A stretch of DNA of 64,000 bases from Thecamonas trahens ATCC 50062 (lineage: Eukaryota; Apusozoa; Apusomonadida; Apusomonadidae): assembly GCF_000142905.1 (NCBI RefSeq), contig NW_013657649.1:1-64000 (forward strand), in the 5' to 3' direction. The position numbers were made by a program, and so were the translations under genes. Below the pieces are notes generated by a model that ran no database searches, was not told the origin of the DNA, and saw only the letters and a list, made by a program, of their open reading frames with translations. Positions within the stretch are counted from its first letter, which is position 1, and each line of letters opens with the position of its first letter. Positions 39,041-50,400 of the stretch are shown piece after piece.

Positions 39041-42000
39041 TCAGATGGATGCAAAGCCGCCGTGGCTGGCAGGGGCAGCGTTGCGCTTGCGGCGGCGGAA
39101 GGATATCCAGACGGTGGCGGCGATGGGAAGAGCAAGGGTGCAGATGTAGGTGAAGAGAACAGCTCCGTTGCCGACGACAAACATGATAGAGAGAGCGTTG
39201 AGTGAAGCAGGGTTGCTCGTCGATGCCATAGACTCGGCGATGCGGAGCGAGAAGAGCGAGGCGAGGAGCGAGAGGGTCTCCAGCCGGTTGGCAGCCGTCG
39301 AGGCAAACGGGTAGAGGAGGATGTTGGCCAGGAGCGCGGCGATGAGAATGAGCTGCAAGAGCGGAGCGGTGAAAACCGAGCCCTGCGGGAGGGCGGCGAT
39401 GATAAAGGCAAAAGCCAGGCGGCGGATCATGACCAGGGCCTCAAACCACCACATGTGGTGTTTGTACGGCTCGAGTACAAACTCGGCCGACGAGAGGATA
39501 AGCGATGGGGTTGGGTGGAGGCCGGCGGCCTTGGCGGCTTCGCGTTGCTTGCGCGCCCGCTGGATGAAGAGACCGATGACCAGGACGGAGAGAAGGACCG
39601 AGCCTAGGATGAGGCCACCGACGAGCTCGAGCTCGCTCTGCTCGCTCCCGCCGCACTGGATCCACGGAGCGCCAGTCAGGTACTTGGGCGCCTTGACGCT
39701 CGACTCGAACGGAGCCGGGACGCAGGCAAACATGTACGACGACTGGACTGCAATGGGGAAGACCATCAGATAGACGACCACAAGCACCATCTTGACCAGC
39801 AGCGCGGTGATGCTAAAGGTGATCTCGCGGTACGAGTCGTCGACCCGCCCCGGGCCATCCTGAACCGATCCACCCAGCAGCGGGGCCGACGCGTAGCCAG
39901 AGCTCCGTAGCGTTGCACGCAGACGAGTGTAGTTGACGTACAGCGCAATCCGCCGCACAATGTAAGCCAGTACCATGAGGGTGACGGTGAACGGGACGAT
40001 GAGCATGAAAAAGTAGTACGCAGCCCTAAAGTCGATCCCGTTGCACTGCAGGCCGGTCACCTGCAGGTTGGCTTTTTCCAGCGTGGCGCCAAAGACGACG
40101 ACGGCCCGTGACCACGCCACCGAGAAACCCGAAACAATGGCGCCGGTTGTCTGCAAGTAGATGATCAGCGACTTGAGCGCCGACTCGATGTGCTCGATGC
40201 CGTGGTGCTTGGAAAAGTAGGCTTCGAGGCCGGAGCCATGGCCGGAACCGTGTCCGGCCTCGTCACCGTGTCCGTGCCCGTGCCCGTGCCCGTGCCCGTG
40301 ACCCTGCGCCACGTCAGCGTTGTCGGTTGTTGCAAGCTCTTCGTCCGATGATGTTGCTGAGCGCCCATCGGTCGGCACTGCCTCGTGATGAAGGATAGAA
40401 CCATCGGCCGGCGAGAGGCGGATCGAAATGAGGTAGCCGGACATGAGCATAAAGCCAATGCCGAGAATGATGACCTCAAAGGTCTCTGCCAGGCCCACAA
40501 AGACAAAGGCGATGAGGACGGCAATCTCCAGCACAAGCAGCGCCATCTCGCGCCAAAGCTCGAGGAGAGTGCGAAGGATCTTGCGGAGGGTCTGACACGG
40601 GCCGAGGCCCGCAACCGAGGCAAACGATCTTGTAACTAGGACAGTGTGGAAGCCGCGCTGGAAGAAGAGCATGAGAAAGACGCCAAAGAGGAGGCAGCCC
40701 ATGAGCGAGACAGCAATGATGAGCGGCGTGGCGCCAGACGTTGTGCACTTGAGGCACTCGCCCTCGAGAGTGAGAAAGTAGCCGTCCTCACACTGCGAGC
40801 AGAGCCTGCCAGTGAAGCCTTCCTCGCAGGGAGAGCACTCCTCGTGGGCGATGCCGGTCAGGTAAGAGACGTAGCAGTTTCCCTCGGGCTTGCAAGCGCC
40901 TGCGGCCTTGGTCTCGCCGACGTCTGTCGACTCGTTGTCGTCCGAGTTATCCTCGCCGACACTGGAGTGGGAAGACCACGATCGGGCTTCGGTGCTGTTG
41001 TGGTGGCCACTCTCGCCGTGCTCGCCATGCTCGCCCTCCTCGTCCTCCTCTTCCTCCTCGCCCTCAAGCTCGGCACACTCGGTGACGGCAAAGTGATAGC
41101 GCGGCGGAACATCAAACTCGCCTCCGAAGCCAGGCGTGCGGCTGGATGTTGGTGCCGGCTCGATGGTCAGCGCTTCGGGATAGAAGCCCTCGGGCCACTT
41201 GAACGATGTGCCGCCAGGGCACTCTGCGTTGGGCGGGCAGACGTAGCAGTTGTCGGGCGGGACGCCGTAGAAGCTTGGTCGGCACTGGCAGTTGTCATAG
41301 GAAAAGTACTGCGGGGAGACCTTGAGTGTGAGCGAGGGGATGGCCGAGTTGACAAGATCGAAGCAGAGCGCCGTGTCCGAGATGATCGATGCGTTGGCAG
41401 TCTGGATGTAGACCGAGCTGGGGGCTGCGAGCGGCGTCGGCGCGCGCATGAGGTCATTGCCGGAAAGATCGAGGAGGAGCAGGTTGAGCAGCGGCCCGGC
41501 AACAACCCTGCCATCGATGGTCGAGGCTGGCAGGCCGCCAGTCAGGTTGTTGTGGGCGAGATCAAGGTAGTACGCGCTGGGGAAGTAGCGAAACGTGGTG
41601 ACAAAGTCCCCGCCGAGCTTGTTGTTCCGGAGCGTGACGGCTTTGGCAAAGAAGAGCGAAAAGTCGACCGAAGTAAAGGCGTTGTTCGAGGCGATGAGCT
41701 CGACGAGCGACCCGCACAAAGAGAGCCGCTGCATCGGGCTGTTGACTGGGCCGGAGAGCTTGTTGAAGGCAATGTCCAGGATCTCGAGGTGAGAGCTCGG
41801 CAAGTAGGGGCAAAAGCCCGGCGGGATCTCGCCTGAGAGCGAGTTGTTCTGAACCCGGAGGCTCCGCAGCTTGATCGAGAGCACTGGCGGGAGTGAGCCG
41901 GTGAGCTTGTTGTTGGACAGATCAAGATCACGCAGCGGCGATGAGCTGTTGAGGGCGGGAATCGAGCCGGTGAGTGCATTCGACCGGAGGTAGATCTCGG

Positions 42001-43005
42001 CGAGCATTGACTTTGGGCTCTGCGGCAACGCAATCGAGCCGGAAAGATAGTTGCTGTTGAATGAGAGCGCCTGGAGGCGCGGCGCGTAGGCGGCGTCGGT
42101 GATGCACGGCGGGAGTGGTCCAGAAATGCCCATCTCGGTGAGCTCGATCCGCTCGAGTGCGGCAAACACTGGCGCCAGCACGGTAGGGTCCGTCGGAAAC
42201 ACGTTCGTTTGTTCGAGTTGGTGCCGCTGAGGGCGATGGTGATCAGCGGCGGCCTCACATGAGTCTTCACCGCGTTGCTAAAGGTGACTGGATTGAGGCC
42301 CGGCCAGAAGAGGAACGACCATTCGCCGTGCTCTGGCTGGTAGTTGCCCCAGCAGGTAAAAGTGGACGCGTTGAGACACTGTGGACTCATCCAATTTGCG
42401 CCGTCGAGTGTGTGGTACAGCGCCATAACTGCGTCGTGGACCTCGGCTGCAGTCGCAGGCTTAGCAGTCGGGCACAAAGGCAGGCGATCATCGATCTCAT
42501 CGGTAGAATGGGCCGAGAGCGAGTTGGTGGGCGAGAGGGAAGAGAGCGGAGAGAGTTGAGCCGCCTCGAGGTCTGAAAGAGTGCCGTCGTAGGATGCGGC
42601 CGAGCGGGGAGTAGCCGATCGAGAGATATGCGAGTTGGAGGCGAGAGCGTGACGGGTGACCGGCGAGGGATGGTCTTGGCCATCGGAACGGTGCTGGCCA
42701 TCAGAACGGTGCTGGAGACCATGATGATGTGAGATGTGTTGGGTATGTGAATGAAGTACTTTGTTGTTGGTGAAGACTCCAACACTTGTTGCCTTTTCTT
42801 GATCCGATGCGACTGTATCCACGGGAGTGGGGCTGGCCATGGTTATGGTCATGATCATGGGCTTGGTTGCGGGCGTTGTAAGCGAGGGCGACGACGGCTC
42901 GCCACTGGCACGTGCACCATCTCCCGCACTCGCAAGGGAAGGGTGGACGAGAGCTACAACCACCGCCATGAGTAGCACACCTCGCGCCTTGTCACCAAAG
43001 CGCAT
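39041..43005 (-). CDS. Secreted-LRR, Cys-rich, multi-pass membrane receptor (one frameshift)
   Basis: From ATG 43005 the product (about 1320 residues) starts with a signal peptide (ARGVLLMAVVVALVHPSLASA). Then come an S/T/H-rich stretch, an LRR cap (ALYHTLDGANWMSPQC) and plant-type LRRs (LRDLDLSNNKLTGSLPP, LRSLRVQNNSLSGEIPP, LEILDIAFNKLSGPV). Next are Cys-rich EGF-like modules (CQCRPSFYG...CYVCPPNAECPGG and CSPCEEGFTGRLCSQCEDGYF). About nine hydrophobic helices follow, starting GATPLIIAVSLMGCLLFGVF, with a His/Gly-rich loop (GHGHGHGHGHGHG) and, before the last membrane block, MWWFEALVMIRRLAF. It resembles the large LRR/TM receptors of protists; ligand and signalling output are unknown. The frame changes by -1 near 42208-42210 (AAA on the coding strand), so one missing base is likely. 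Two degenerate relatives occur in this window (2570-3310, 24140-24560). Confidence 0.85.
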
Positions 43006-43480
43006 GTTTGGTGTGGCAGTGGATGTCCTTGTCTGACTAAACAGGGTTGAGTTGAGTGGTATCGTCCTGCGTGCAAGAAGAAGGTTGGGGCGGAGGGGGG
43101 CAGGTGGGGGGGGGGGGGGGGGGGGGGGGGGCATGGTGGTGGAGTCATGATATTTTGGCAGTCAAAAAAAAATAAACATGTAGCGGCAGGGTGCAGGGCA
43201 GGGGTGGGATAGAGGGGTGGGATGGCGTATTAGTTGATGTGGAAGTGGAGGGGTGTACGTGATCCGTTGCTTGCCTTGGTGTGGGTGAGGATAGGGCGTG
43301 CGAGAAGGGTGGGGGAGAGGGCACGGGGGCGTGTTGATCGAGCCACGATATCGGCAGTGAAAAAAGGTATGTGGCGGCAGGGTGTGGCGGTAGGGTGTGG
43401 GGCAGGGTGTGGGATAGAGGGGTGGGATAGAGGGGTGGGATGGCGTATTAGTTGATGTAGAAGTGAAGGGATGGTACGTG
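43006..43480. repeat. Upstream C-tract and ~218-bp direct duplication
   Basis: The + strand has a G-tract of about 26 at 43106-43131, i.e. poly-C on the coding strand of the LRR gene. A unit containing gcgtattagttgatg, gtacgtgatccgttgc and ttgccttggtgtgggt occurs at about 43150-43290 and again at 43370-43510 (offset 218 bp). Confidence 0.75.
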
Positions 43481-43489
43481 ATCCGTTGC

Positions 43490-43740
43490 TTGCCTTGGTG
43501 TGGGTAAGAGCTCTCATTGACAAAGCAACAACCGCGCTGCCCAACAAGCAGGCGACACCGGATGAAGCCACAACGGCAGCAAATCTGTTGGGATACCAGC
43601 TGTGCTGTAGTAGCTGGCCTCGCAAAAGCCCGCGAAGTTCCAGATCAACGAAACCATGCCGATATACAGTGCGGCTGAAGATGCCGGCAGTAGAACCTTG
43701 CGATGGCGGCGGTCGTGTGTTGGCAGCTCTCTCTCTCTCT
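43490..43740 (-). pseudogene. Possible membrane-protein fragment
   Basis: On the - strand two frames give hydrophobic segments in succession: ALYIGMVSLIWNFAGFCE (about 43705-43650) and, in another frame, RFAAVVASSGVACLLGSAVV (about 43590-43530). No start codon, no clear domain, and the frame must shift between them. It may be a decayed transporter or receptor exon. I cannot name a family. Confidence 0.25.
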
Positions 43741-43815
43741 GTCAGGAGAGTGCTGCTATCTTTGACGCAAACGAGGAGCTCGCGAGGGACACTCTAGCCT
43801 CTTACAAGAAAACCA

Positions 43816-45428
43816 ATGACAGCAAAGGGTGTGCGGTGGACAGGTCGAGGTATGTGGCCATTGCTGGTCATGGGGGTTGTGGTAGGGATGGCATGTCTGT
43901 CGGTGGTGGCTACCTGTGGCGCGGCTTGTGACGCCAATGACAGCCACAGCAACGCACTGCGGCCCATCGCCTCGGCCAACCCGCACTCAAGTGAGACAAG
44001 CCGGCCCAAGCCGAGACAGCCCATTCCAAGGAAGGTCTACTCGGATCGGAAAGGCGACAGGCCCGGTTCGTCGCGAGCCATTGCATCGCCGCCACCGATC
44101 TACATCGGAACGCTCGCGCTCAACACAACCGATGAGTGGAGCAGGGTCAAGGTGGAGCGAATTGACAACGATCATGTGATGATGATTGCAGGTGGAAATG
44201 TACTTGCGGTGCGGGAGGACGACCTGCTTGCGCACAAGATCTTCGCGCTCCCTCCCGGCGTCACCTCGCCTGTTGGCTACTACTTTGACACCGGGTACCT
44301 GATCCTTACGCCCGCGCCGAACAAGGTGGTGTACTACACCTGCGCTTTGCCGTTCTCGTACTCTGGCCAGATGTGCAGTTTGGTCCCGTATCGGACGCTT
44401 GCGCTTACCAACGTTTCCATCACCACTGATTGGGTGGACATGGCGTACGGCGAGTCGAACGAGACGTACGTGCGGTACGGATACCTGCTTGCCGCTGATG
44501 GGACAGTGGTTGAGATCAAGAACATCGACGAGCCGGACAATGCTGGAGTGACCAAGACCTTTACGCTCGCCAGTCTTGTACCGAGCGTTGTGGCCAAGTA
44601 CCCACACGTGCTGTCGGTGGTGGGCATGGCCGACTTTGACAACATAGCCCGCGAGTACGTCTGGTTCACCCTCACCGGCTCAGACCCGACGACCCATTTG
44701 CATCTCAGGCCGCCAGGCGTGGTGCTTGCCTTTGCCATCTCCACAGGCTCGATCGTCAGCACTGCGTTCTCGCTCCCGACCCCCATGGGTATTGTCCACT
44801 ACGCCGAGTCACTGGCGCTGACTCACTACGGCGGGGCGATCACCACCGAGCTCATTGCGTACGGCTCGTCGGCAGCATCGCAGAGCATTACCGCGTCGTG
44901 GGCAGCGTCTGGTCGGACAGCGTCGGCCTGCGCCATCAACGCTGGTACCTTTACCAACGACAACATGATATTTGTCGTCTCGGAGCACGGATCAGGCCTC
45001 GAGCTTGTCCACATCGACGCCAACACCGCGGGGTCAGCGACCCTGCCTATGGTGACGGACAGCCATCACTCACCGCGTGGTGCCAGTCACAGGTCTACGA
45101 CGCCAACTCGTCGGCGGCAGCCTACCTGCCAGCCACTCTCTCCGGTGGGCATCAAGTCGTTGAGGTCTACGCCACGCCAGTGATCAGTCTCCCTCATCCG
45201 CCGCTCCACACGCCGCCTGTGCGCTCTGGCTCGACCTCGCTCTGCACCGATCCAAACATGGGCACGACATGCCTCATGGCATGCGATCCACTCCCGGCTG
45301 TTGCTTGCGATCCTGTCGATCCCGGACCGGCCACAGTCGCTGGTCGCCCTGCTGCCTGCTTCCTCCTCCCGAATCATCCGGACGTGTGCAACTTTTGTCC
45401 GCCAGCCTGGGCGCAGTACTGTCCGTAG
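43816..45428 (+). CDS. Secreted protein of unknown function (one frameshift)
   Basis: From ATG 43816 the product has a signal peptide or anchor (MWPLLVMGVVVGMACLSVV). A beta-rich region follows (IYIGTLALNTTDEW, DHVMMIAGGNVLAV, GYLILTPAPNKVVYYTC, DMAYGESNETYVRYGYLLAADG, GLELVHIDANTAG) with the rhythm of a beta-propeller repeated about every 55-60 residues and several N-glycosylation sites. At about 45045-45050 the sense continues in the -1 frame: DGQPSLTAWCQSQVYDANSS to a Cys/Pro-rich end (CFLLPNHPDVCNFCPPAWAQYC) stopping at 45428. With one extra base near ccctgcctatgg the protein would be about 537 residues. No named domain is recognised. The Cys-rich tail fits an extracellular location. Confidence 0.65.
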
Positions 45429-45450
45429 CTGCAGTCTGTCCGTCCCTGTC

Positions 45451-45674
45451 ACTGCCCATCGCTGCCCATCGCTGCCCATCGCTGCCCATTGCTCCCTGTC
45501 GCTGCCCATCGCTGCCCATCGCAGCCCATCGCAGCCCATCGCTCCCTGCCGCTGCCCATCGCTCCCTGTCGCTGCCCATCGCTGCCCATCGCAGCCCATC
45601 GCAGCCCATCGCTGCCCATCGCTCCCCATCGCTCCCTGCCGCTGCCCATCGCTCCCTGTCGCAGCCCATCGCTG
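45451..45674. repeat. Decamer minisatellite (gctgcccatc)
   Basis: About 22 copies of a 10-bp unit, gctgcccatc with gcagcccatc and gctccctgtc/gccg variants, form higher-order blocks directly after the secreted-protein gene. Because 10 is not a multiple of 3, repetitive peptides appear in every frame; they are not evidence of a gene. Confidence 0.95.
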
Positions 45675-46026
45675 CTTACCACAATATCTCACATCATCCT
45701 CACACCCTCTATCGACATACCCGCTTACGCTACGTTGCCTTTCTCCCTGCCCCTCCCACCAAACCCAATTCGTTGGCCAACAGCATGGCAGCCGAGCCAT
45801 CGAAGGGAATGGAAGGCGACCAATGGAAAGAAAGCAATGGAGCCCAAAACAGCGACGGATTTTCGGGATTGCGGCTGTAACGGCAGAATGGCAGCCACAG
45901 CACAGCAGCACGACTCAGATCAGAGCCAGAAGCAACACCAACCAGACACGGCGACAGACAGTGCCCACTGTACACCGCACTCATCCACAGTCACGTCTTT
46001 CACACTACATTCCACAACTGAGCAAT
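45675..46026. promoter_or_regulatory. Upstream region of the RNA cyclase gene
   Basis: About 350 bp with no simple-repeat structure and no supported gene; it should carry the promoter and 5' leader of the cyclase gene. An in-frame open stretch continues upstream of the chosen ATG but has no family similarity. Confidence 0.35.
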
Positions 46027-47397
46027 ATGGCTCGCCGTAAGAAGGACAAGCAGGGCAAACAAGGCAAGAACGTGGCCGACGAGTCGGCTGGTGGTGCCGG
46101 TCCGAGCGCCGGTGGCGGTGGCTCCCGTGGTGGCTCTCGGGGCAGGTATCGCGGCGGCTCGCGCGGAGGACGGAGGAACGGAGGTGGCGCTCCGACTGCA
46201 GCATCTTTTCCTACTGCAAGCTTTATTGGTGCCCTTGATGCGCCGGCCGATCGACCGTTTGTGGCTATTGATGGATCGCTGATGGAAGGCGGCGGGCAGA
46301 TTCTCCGCAACTCGTTTGCATGCGCCACCCTGCTGGGCAAGCCCATTCACGTCTCCTCCATCCGGGCAGGGCGATCGGTGCCTGGTCTTCGTGCGCAGCA
46401 TCTGGTCGGCATCAATCTAGTGGCAAAGATGTGCGGTGCAGAGCTGGCGGGCAACGGGCTCAAGTCTGTCGAGGTCAAGTTCCTGCCGCCGGCCGCCGGC
46501 GTGGGCCGCGTGGCCAGCGGCTCTTACGACGGCAACATCCCCTCGGCGGGATCGACGACTCTACTGGCGCAAGTCTCGCTCCCGGTCCTGCTCTTTGCAC
46601 CTGGGCCAACAACGCTGAACATGACCGGTGGGACCAACGCGTCGCACGCGCCGCAGATCGACTACACGCTCCAGGTCCTCTTTCCCACCCTCGCCCGCAT
46701 GGGCATCGACGATCTCGACCTCACCATCGCCCGTCGCGGCTTCTACCCCAAGGGCTGTGGCAAAGTTGTGCTCGAGGTCAGCCCCGTTGAGGCCATCCGT
46801 CCCATCGTGGCCCTCGACCGCGGCATCGTCACCTCGGTCGATGTCTTTGCCTTTACCGCCGGCCGCGTCCCGGCCTCGGTCGGCCCACGCATGGCCGACG
46901 CGGCGGGCAAGATGCTCGCCTGGTGGTTCGGCTCGGCAGGCGTCGGTGTGGCCGAGGGTGACGCGGACGTTGTACTCAACGTCGAGACGCCGCACATCGA
47001 TGAGCCGCTCGCCTTTGGCAACGGCACCGGCATCCTCCTCGTCGCCCACACCTCGACCGGCGAGCGGCTCGCCGGCTCGGCGCTGGGCGCCAAGGGCACT
47101 CCGGCTGAGGACGTCGGCCGCCAGGCCGCCCAGATGCTGATCACCCAGCTCGAGGCTGGCGGCTGCACCGACGAGTACCTCACCGACCAGCTCATCATCT
47201 ACATGGCACTGGCCGACGGCGAGTCACGCATCCGCTGCGGCCCGCTCTCGCTCCATACCCAGACCGCCATCCACTTTGTCTCACTCCTCACTGGCGCCAC
47301 TTTTGACGTTACTCCCGACACAGACCCGTCCATCGCCGGCCACTCGACCAACGTCATCACCTGCCAGGGCATCGGCTTCCGCGCCCCTCCTTTGTAA
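46027..47397 (+). CDS. RTCA: RNA 3'-terminal phosphate cyclase (RTCA) with RGG N-terminus
   Basis: The enzyme converts an RNA 3'-phosphate to a 2',3'-cyclic phosphate using ATP through a covalent histidine-AMP intermediate. From ATG 46027 the product has 456 residues. After a basic, Gly-rich extension with RGG/RGR motifs (about 25-60) the cyclase core begins: FVAIDGSLMEGGGQILRNS, IRAGRSVPGLRAQHLVGI, DGNIPSAGSTTLL and ARRGFYPKGCGKV. It closes with TDEYLTDQLIIYMALADGES and GPLSLHTQTAIHF. The last contains the histidine-bearing segment of the active site and is of the RTCA type, not the nucleolar RCL1 type, which lacks catalysis. The core is of normal length (~370 aa). The RGG extension suggests extra RNA binding. 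The stop is 71 bp from the convergent DDX60 stop. Confidence 0.93.
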   Translation: MARRKKDKQGKQGKNVADESAGGAGPSAGGGGSRGGSRGRYRGGSRGGRRNGGGAPTAASFPTASFIGALDAPADRPFVAIDGSLMEGGGQILRNSFACATLLGKPIHVSSIRAGRSVPGLRAQHLVGINLVAKMCGAELAGNGLKSVEVKFLPPAAGVGRVASGSYDGNIPSAGSTTLLAQVSLPVLLFAPGPTTLNMTGGTNASHAPQIDYTLQVLFPTLARMGIDDLDLTIARRGFYPKGCGKVVLEVSPVEAIRPIVALDRGIVTSVDVFAFTAGRVPASVGPRMADAAGKMLAWWFGSAGVGVAEGDADVVLNVETPHIDEPLAFGNGTGILLVAHTSTGERLAGSALGAKGTPAEDVGRQAAQMLITQLEAGGCTDEYLTDQLIIYMALADGESRIRCGPLSLHTQTAIHFVSLLTGATFDVTPDTDPSIAGHSTNVITCQGIGFRAPPL

Positions 47398-47468
47398 ACG
47401 CGGCCTCTGTTGCTCATGTGCGGCACGTGGCGAGGGGAAATAGGTGTTAATGCGGCTGACTACTACGC

Positions 47469-50400
47469 CTACGCGACACTGCGGCGGCCGTAGAAGCGGG
47501 CGAGCATGCGGTCCGAGTAATCCTTGAGGACGCGGTAGAGGACGTCGCGGTTCGGCTCGGCGTCGACGTAGTCGTCGATGCCCTCGACAAGTGTCTTGAG
47601 GAAGATGAGCGAGGTGTTGAGCGCATTCCACACGTTGGAGAGGGTGAGGCCGGACTTTTCGACAATGTCGTGCTTGGAGAGGCCGGTGAGGAAGTCGAGG
47701 AGGTACGAGTTGAGGTGCACGCCCTCGACGTCGAGCGTGGGCAGGGCGCCAGCGTCGAGCTCGATGCCAGCACGGAGCGACGAGGCGAGCTCGTCGGCGT
47801 TGAGGAACGAGTCGCCGAGGCCCGAGAGGGCGACAAACGGCGAACGCGCCTTGGTGGCCTCCACCGAGTCGGAGAGGGCGAGCGCGGCGTACGCGTCCTC
47901 GGCGCCTGGCGCGCCGACCGGGAACTCAAACTGCGAGACCGGGAGTGGCTCCGGGTCGTCGACGGCCTTGTTGCTAAGCTTGCGAACCAGCTCGGCAGCC
48001 TTGAGCGCGTACTGCGTGTACACCTCGAGCGTCGTCGAGTTGTAGTCGGCAATGGCCGGGAGCAGGGCCTCGTCGATCGGCGGGAGAACCGGCGACGCCG
48101 CAGGATCCTTGGACTTGAGCGTGCACGGGTGGACCGGGACGCGCCCCACGATGTAGCACACAAGGAGCATGAGGATGGAGACGTCGGCCTCGGCGTCCTC
48201 GGCCTCGTGCGCCTCGGCAACCTCGGCCTGCTGCAGCTCGTACGCCGCCAGGCGGTGGAGCATGCCGGTCTGCAGGAGGTGGATGAGCGCGAGCGACGAC
48301 GGGCCCTCCGAGTGCAGCGCCATGGCCATCTGTGAGAGGCCCGACGGCGCACCCTCCACGTTGACAAGCAGCCGCTGGGCGAGGAGCTCGACCGCAAACC
48401 GGAAGTGGAGCCGCATCTGCGCCCCAATGTGCGACTTGGTCGACGAGAGCGCGTACAGCGGGTGGTCCATCAGCGTCGCCGCCGCGTTGATGACCGAGTT
48501 TGACTCGATCGTCGCGTCGTCCGAAACCTTGCCCTTGGAGAGGAGCCGGAGCACAAGCGTATCCGAGAGCGGGTAGTGCCCGCGGAGGTGCGGCGTCTCG
48601 GCCGAGAGCAGCCGGTTGACCTTGGACAGCGCCACTCCGTAGAAGACAACGTGCCCAATGTGGTCGAATCCACGACGCCCGGCGCGACCCGCCATCTGGC
48701 GGTACTGCAGCGAGTCGAGGTAGATCGAGTCACCGGCAAAAACTACGGTCTTACACGGCATGTGAATGCCGAGCGCCAGCGTCTCGGTCGCAACCACTAG
48801 CTTGAGGTAGTGCGCCCGGAAGAGGCGCTCCACAGCCTCGCGGTACTTGCGCGGGAGACCGGCGTGGTGGACGCCGACACCGCGGAGGAGGCCCTCCTTG
48901 AGGATGTCGTCGATGGCCGGATCGTTGGAGATCTGCAGACCGCGGAGAATGGCATTGATGTCGTCGGTGTCGACTGACGAGCCGACCGCCACAAGCGTAA
49001 ACGCCTCGGTGTCGATCACGTCCTCATCGACCTGGTTCTCGGCGCCGACAAGGTCGTCCATCATGGCCTCCTCCTCAGCGTTCTTCGACGTCTTCTTGTC
49101 GCGGTTCCGCTTCGCCATCTTGGCTGCCTTTTTGTTCGCCCGCGCCGCGCGCTTGGCCGATCGTTGTGCCGACGACGCCTGGCGTGCCGCAGCCTCGGAC
49201 TCCATGAGTGTCGAAATGACCGTGGCAGCCAGAGAGACGCACATCTCCTGCGAAAAGTTGAACGCAATCGCCGGCAGCCGCTTCGTCGCCGCCAGGGCGG
49301 TCACCACCTCCACAAAGTGCTCCTTGAGGAAATCGTCAGAGTCCATCTTGACGCCGGCCGTCAGCGCCTCGTCCACACGCGCGTTGACCGTGTTGTTGAG
49401 CGGCCGCGAGAACGCCGCGAGGACCTTGCCCACCGACGACTCGCTGCCCTCGCGCATCCACGCCTCCAGCCGCGCCTTGACGTCCAGCTCCCAGCCACGC
49501 GCCTCGTCACGCGTCACCGCCGCCGCAATGGGGAACACGCTCTCGGGCACCAGCGCATCAGTCAGCTCGGTGTCGTCCAGCCCGTCCTCGGCCGAGACCT
49601 CCACCATGCGGTCGTAGAGCGCAAGCGTGTCCGGGGGCTCAAAGGCCAGGTTGCCGGGCACACCCTCGTCACCGGAGAGCTTGGTCGTCGTCAGCGTGGC
49701 GCACGGGTGGACCGGCACAAACGCCTCGGTGTTGATGTCCTCCAGCGGCGGGTGGACCGTGTCGATGACCGACCACGACCACGACGTGATCTCGTCCTCA
49801 GCCGTCACCACCGTCCGGTCCTCGTCGGTCGACGGCGAGGGGAGGAAGACCGTCTTCTTGAGATCGGCCCATCGGTGCGGGTGCTTGACCAGCGTCACAC
49901 CGTAGCCACGCGAGAGCCGGTCCTCAGGCTTGACCCCGGACGCAATCTCCTTCTTGGTCAGCTTGATCATCGCAAGCTCCTGCTCGCGCTTCGCGTTCTG
50001 AATGTCGCGGAGCCACTGGCAGAACTCGTCCGGGTTACCGATTGTCGCCGAGAGCGCAAGGAACGGCGACGAAATGAGGAGCAGGAGCCGCTCCCACACC
50101 TTACCGGCAGACTTGTTGATCGAATGAACCTCGTCAAAGATGCAGTACTTGATCCGCGTCGTCCACTCGCGGACCTTGGGCGCCGACGAAAGAAGGAGCT
50201 GCTCGAGCATCTCGGGCACCGTGATGAGCACCTGGCACCGGAGCGGCTTGTACGCGTACTTTCGGTGATGACGCCGTAGACAGACATGCCGGCAGAGGTC
50301 TGCGGGTAGTCCTTGTTGCCAAACCGCGCGTACACGTCCGCCGCAACCTGGTTGACCAGCGCCTTGGTCGGCGCAATGTAGATGGCCACTCCCGAGTGCG

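Noticed and set aside
45301-46026. Extension of the RNA cyclase frame upstream through the decamer repeat
   Set aside because: The extra 242 codons start without ATG and consist of repeat translation. The ATG at 46027 is followed by an RGG region and the conserved core.
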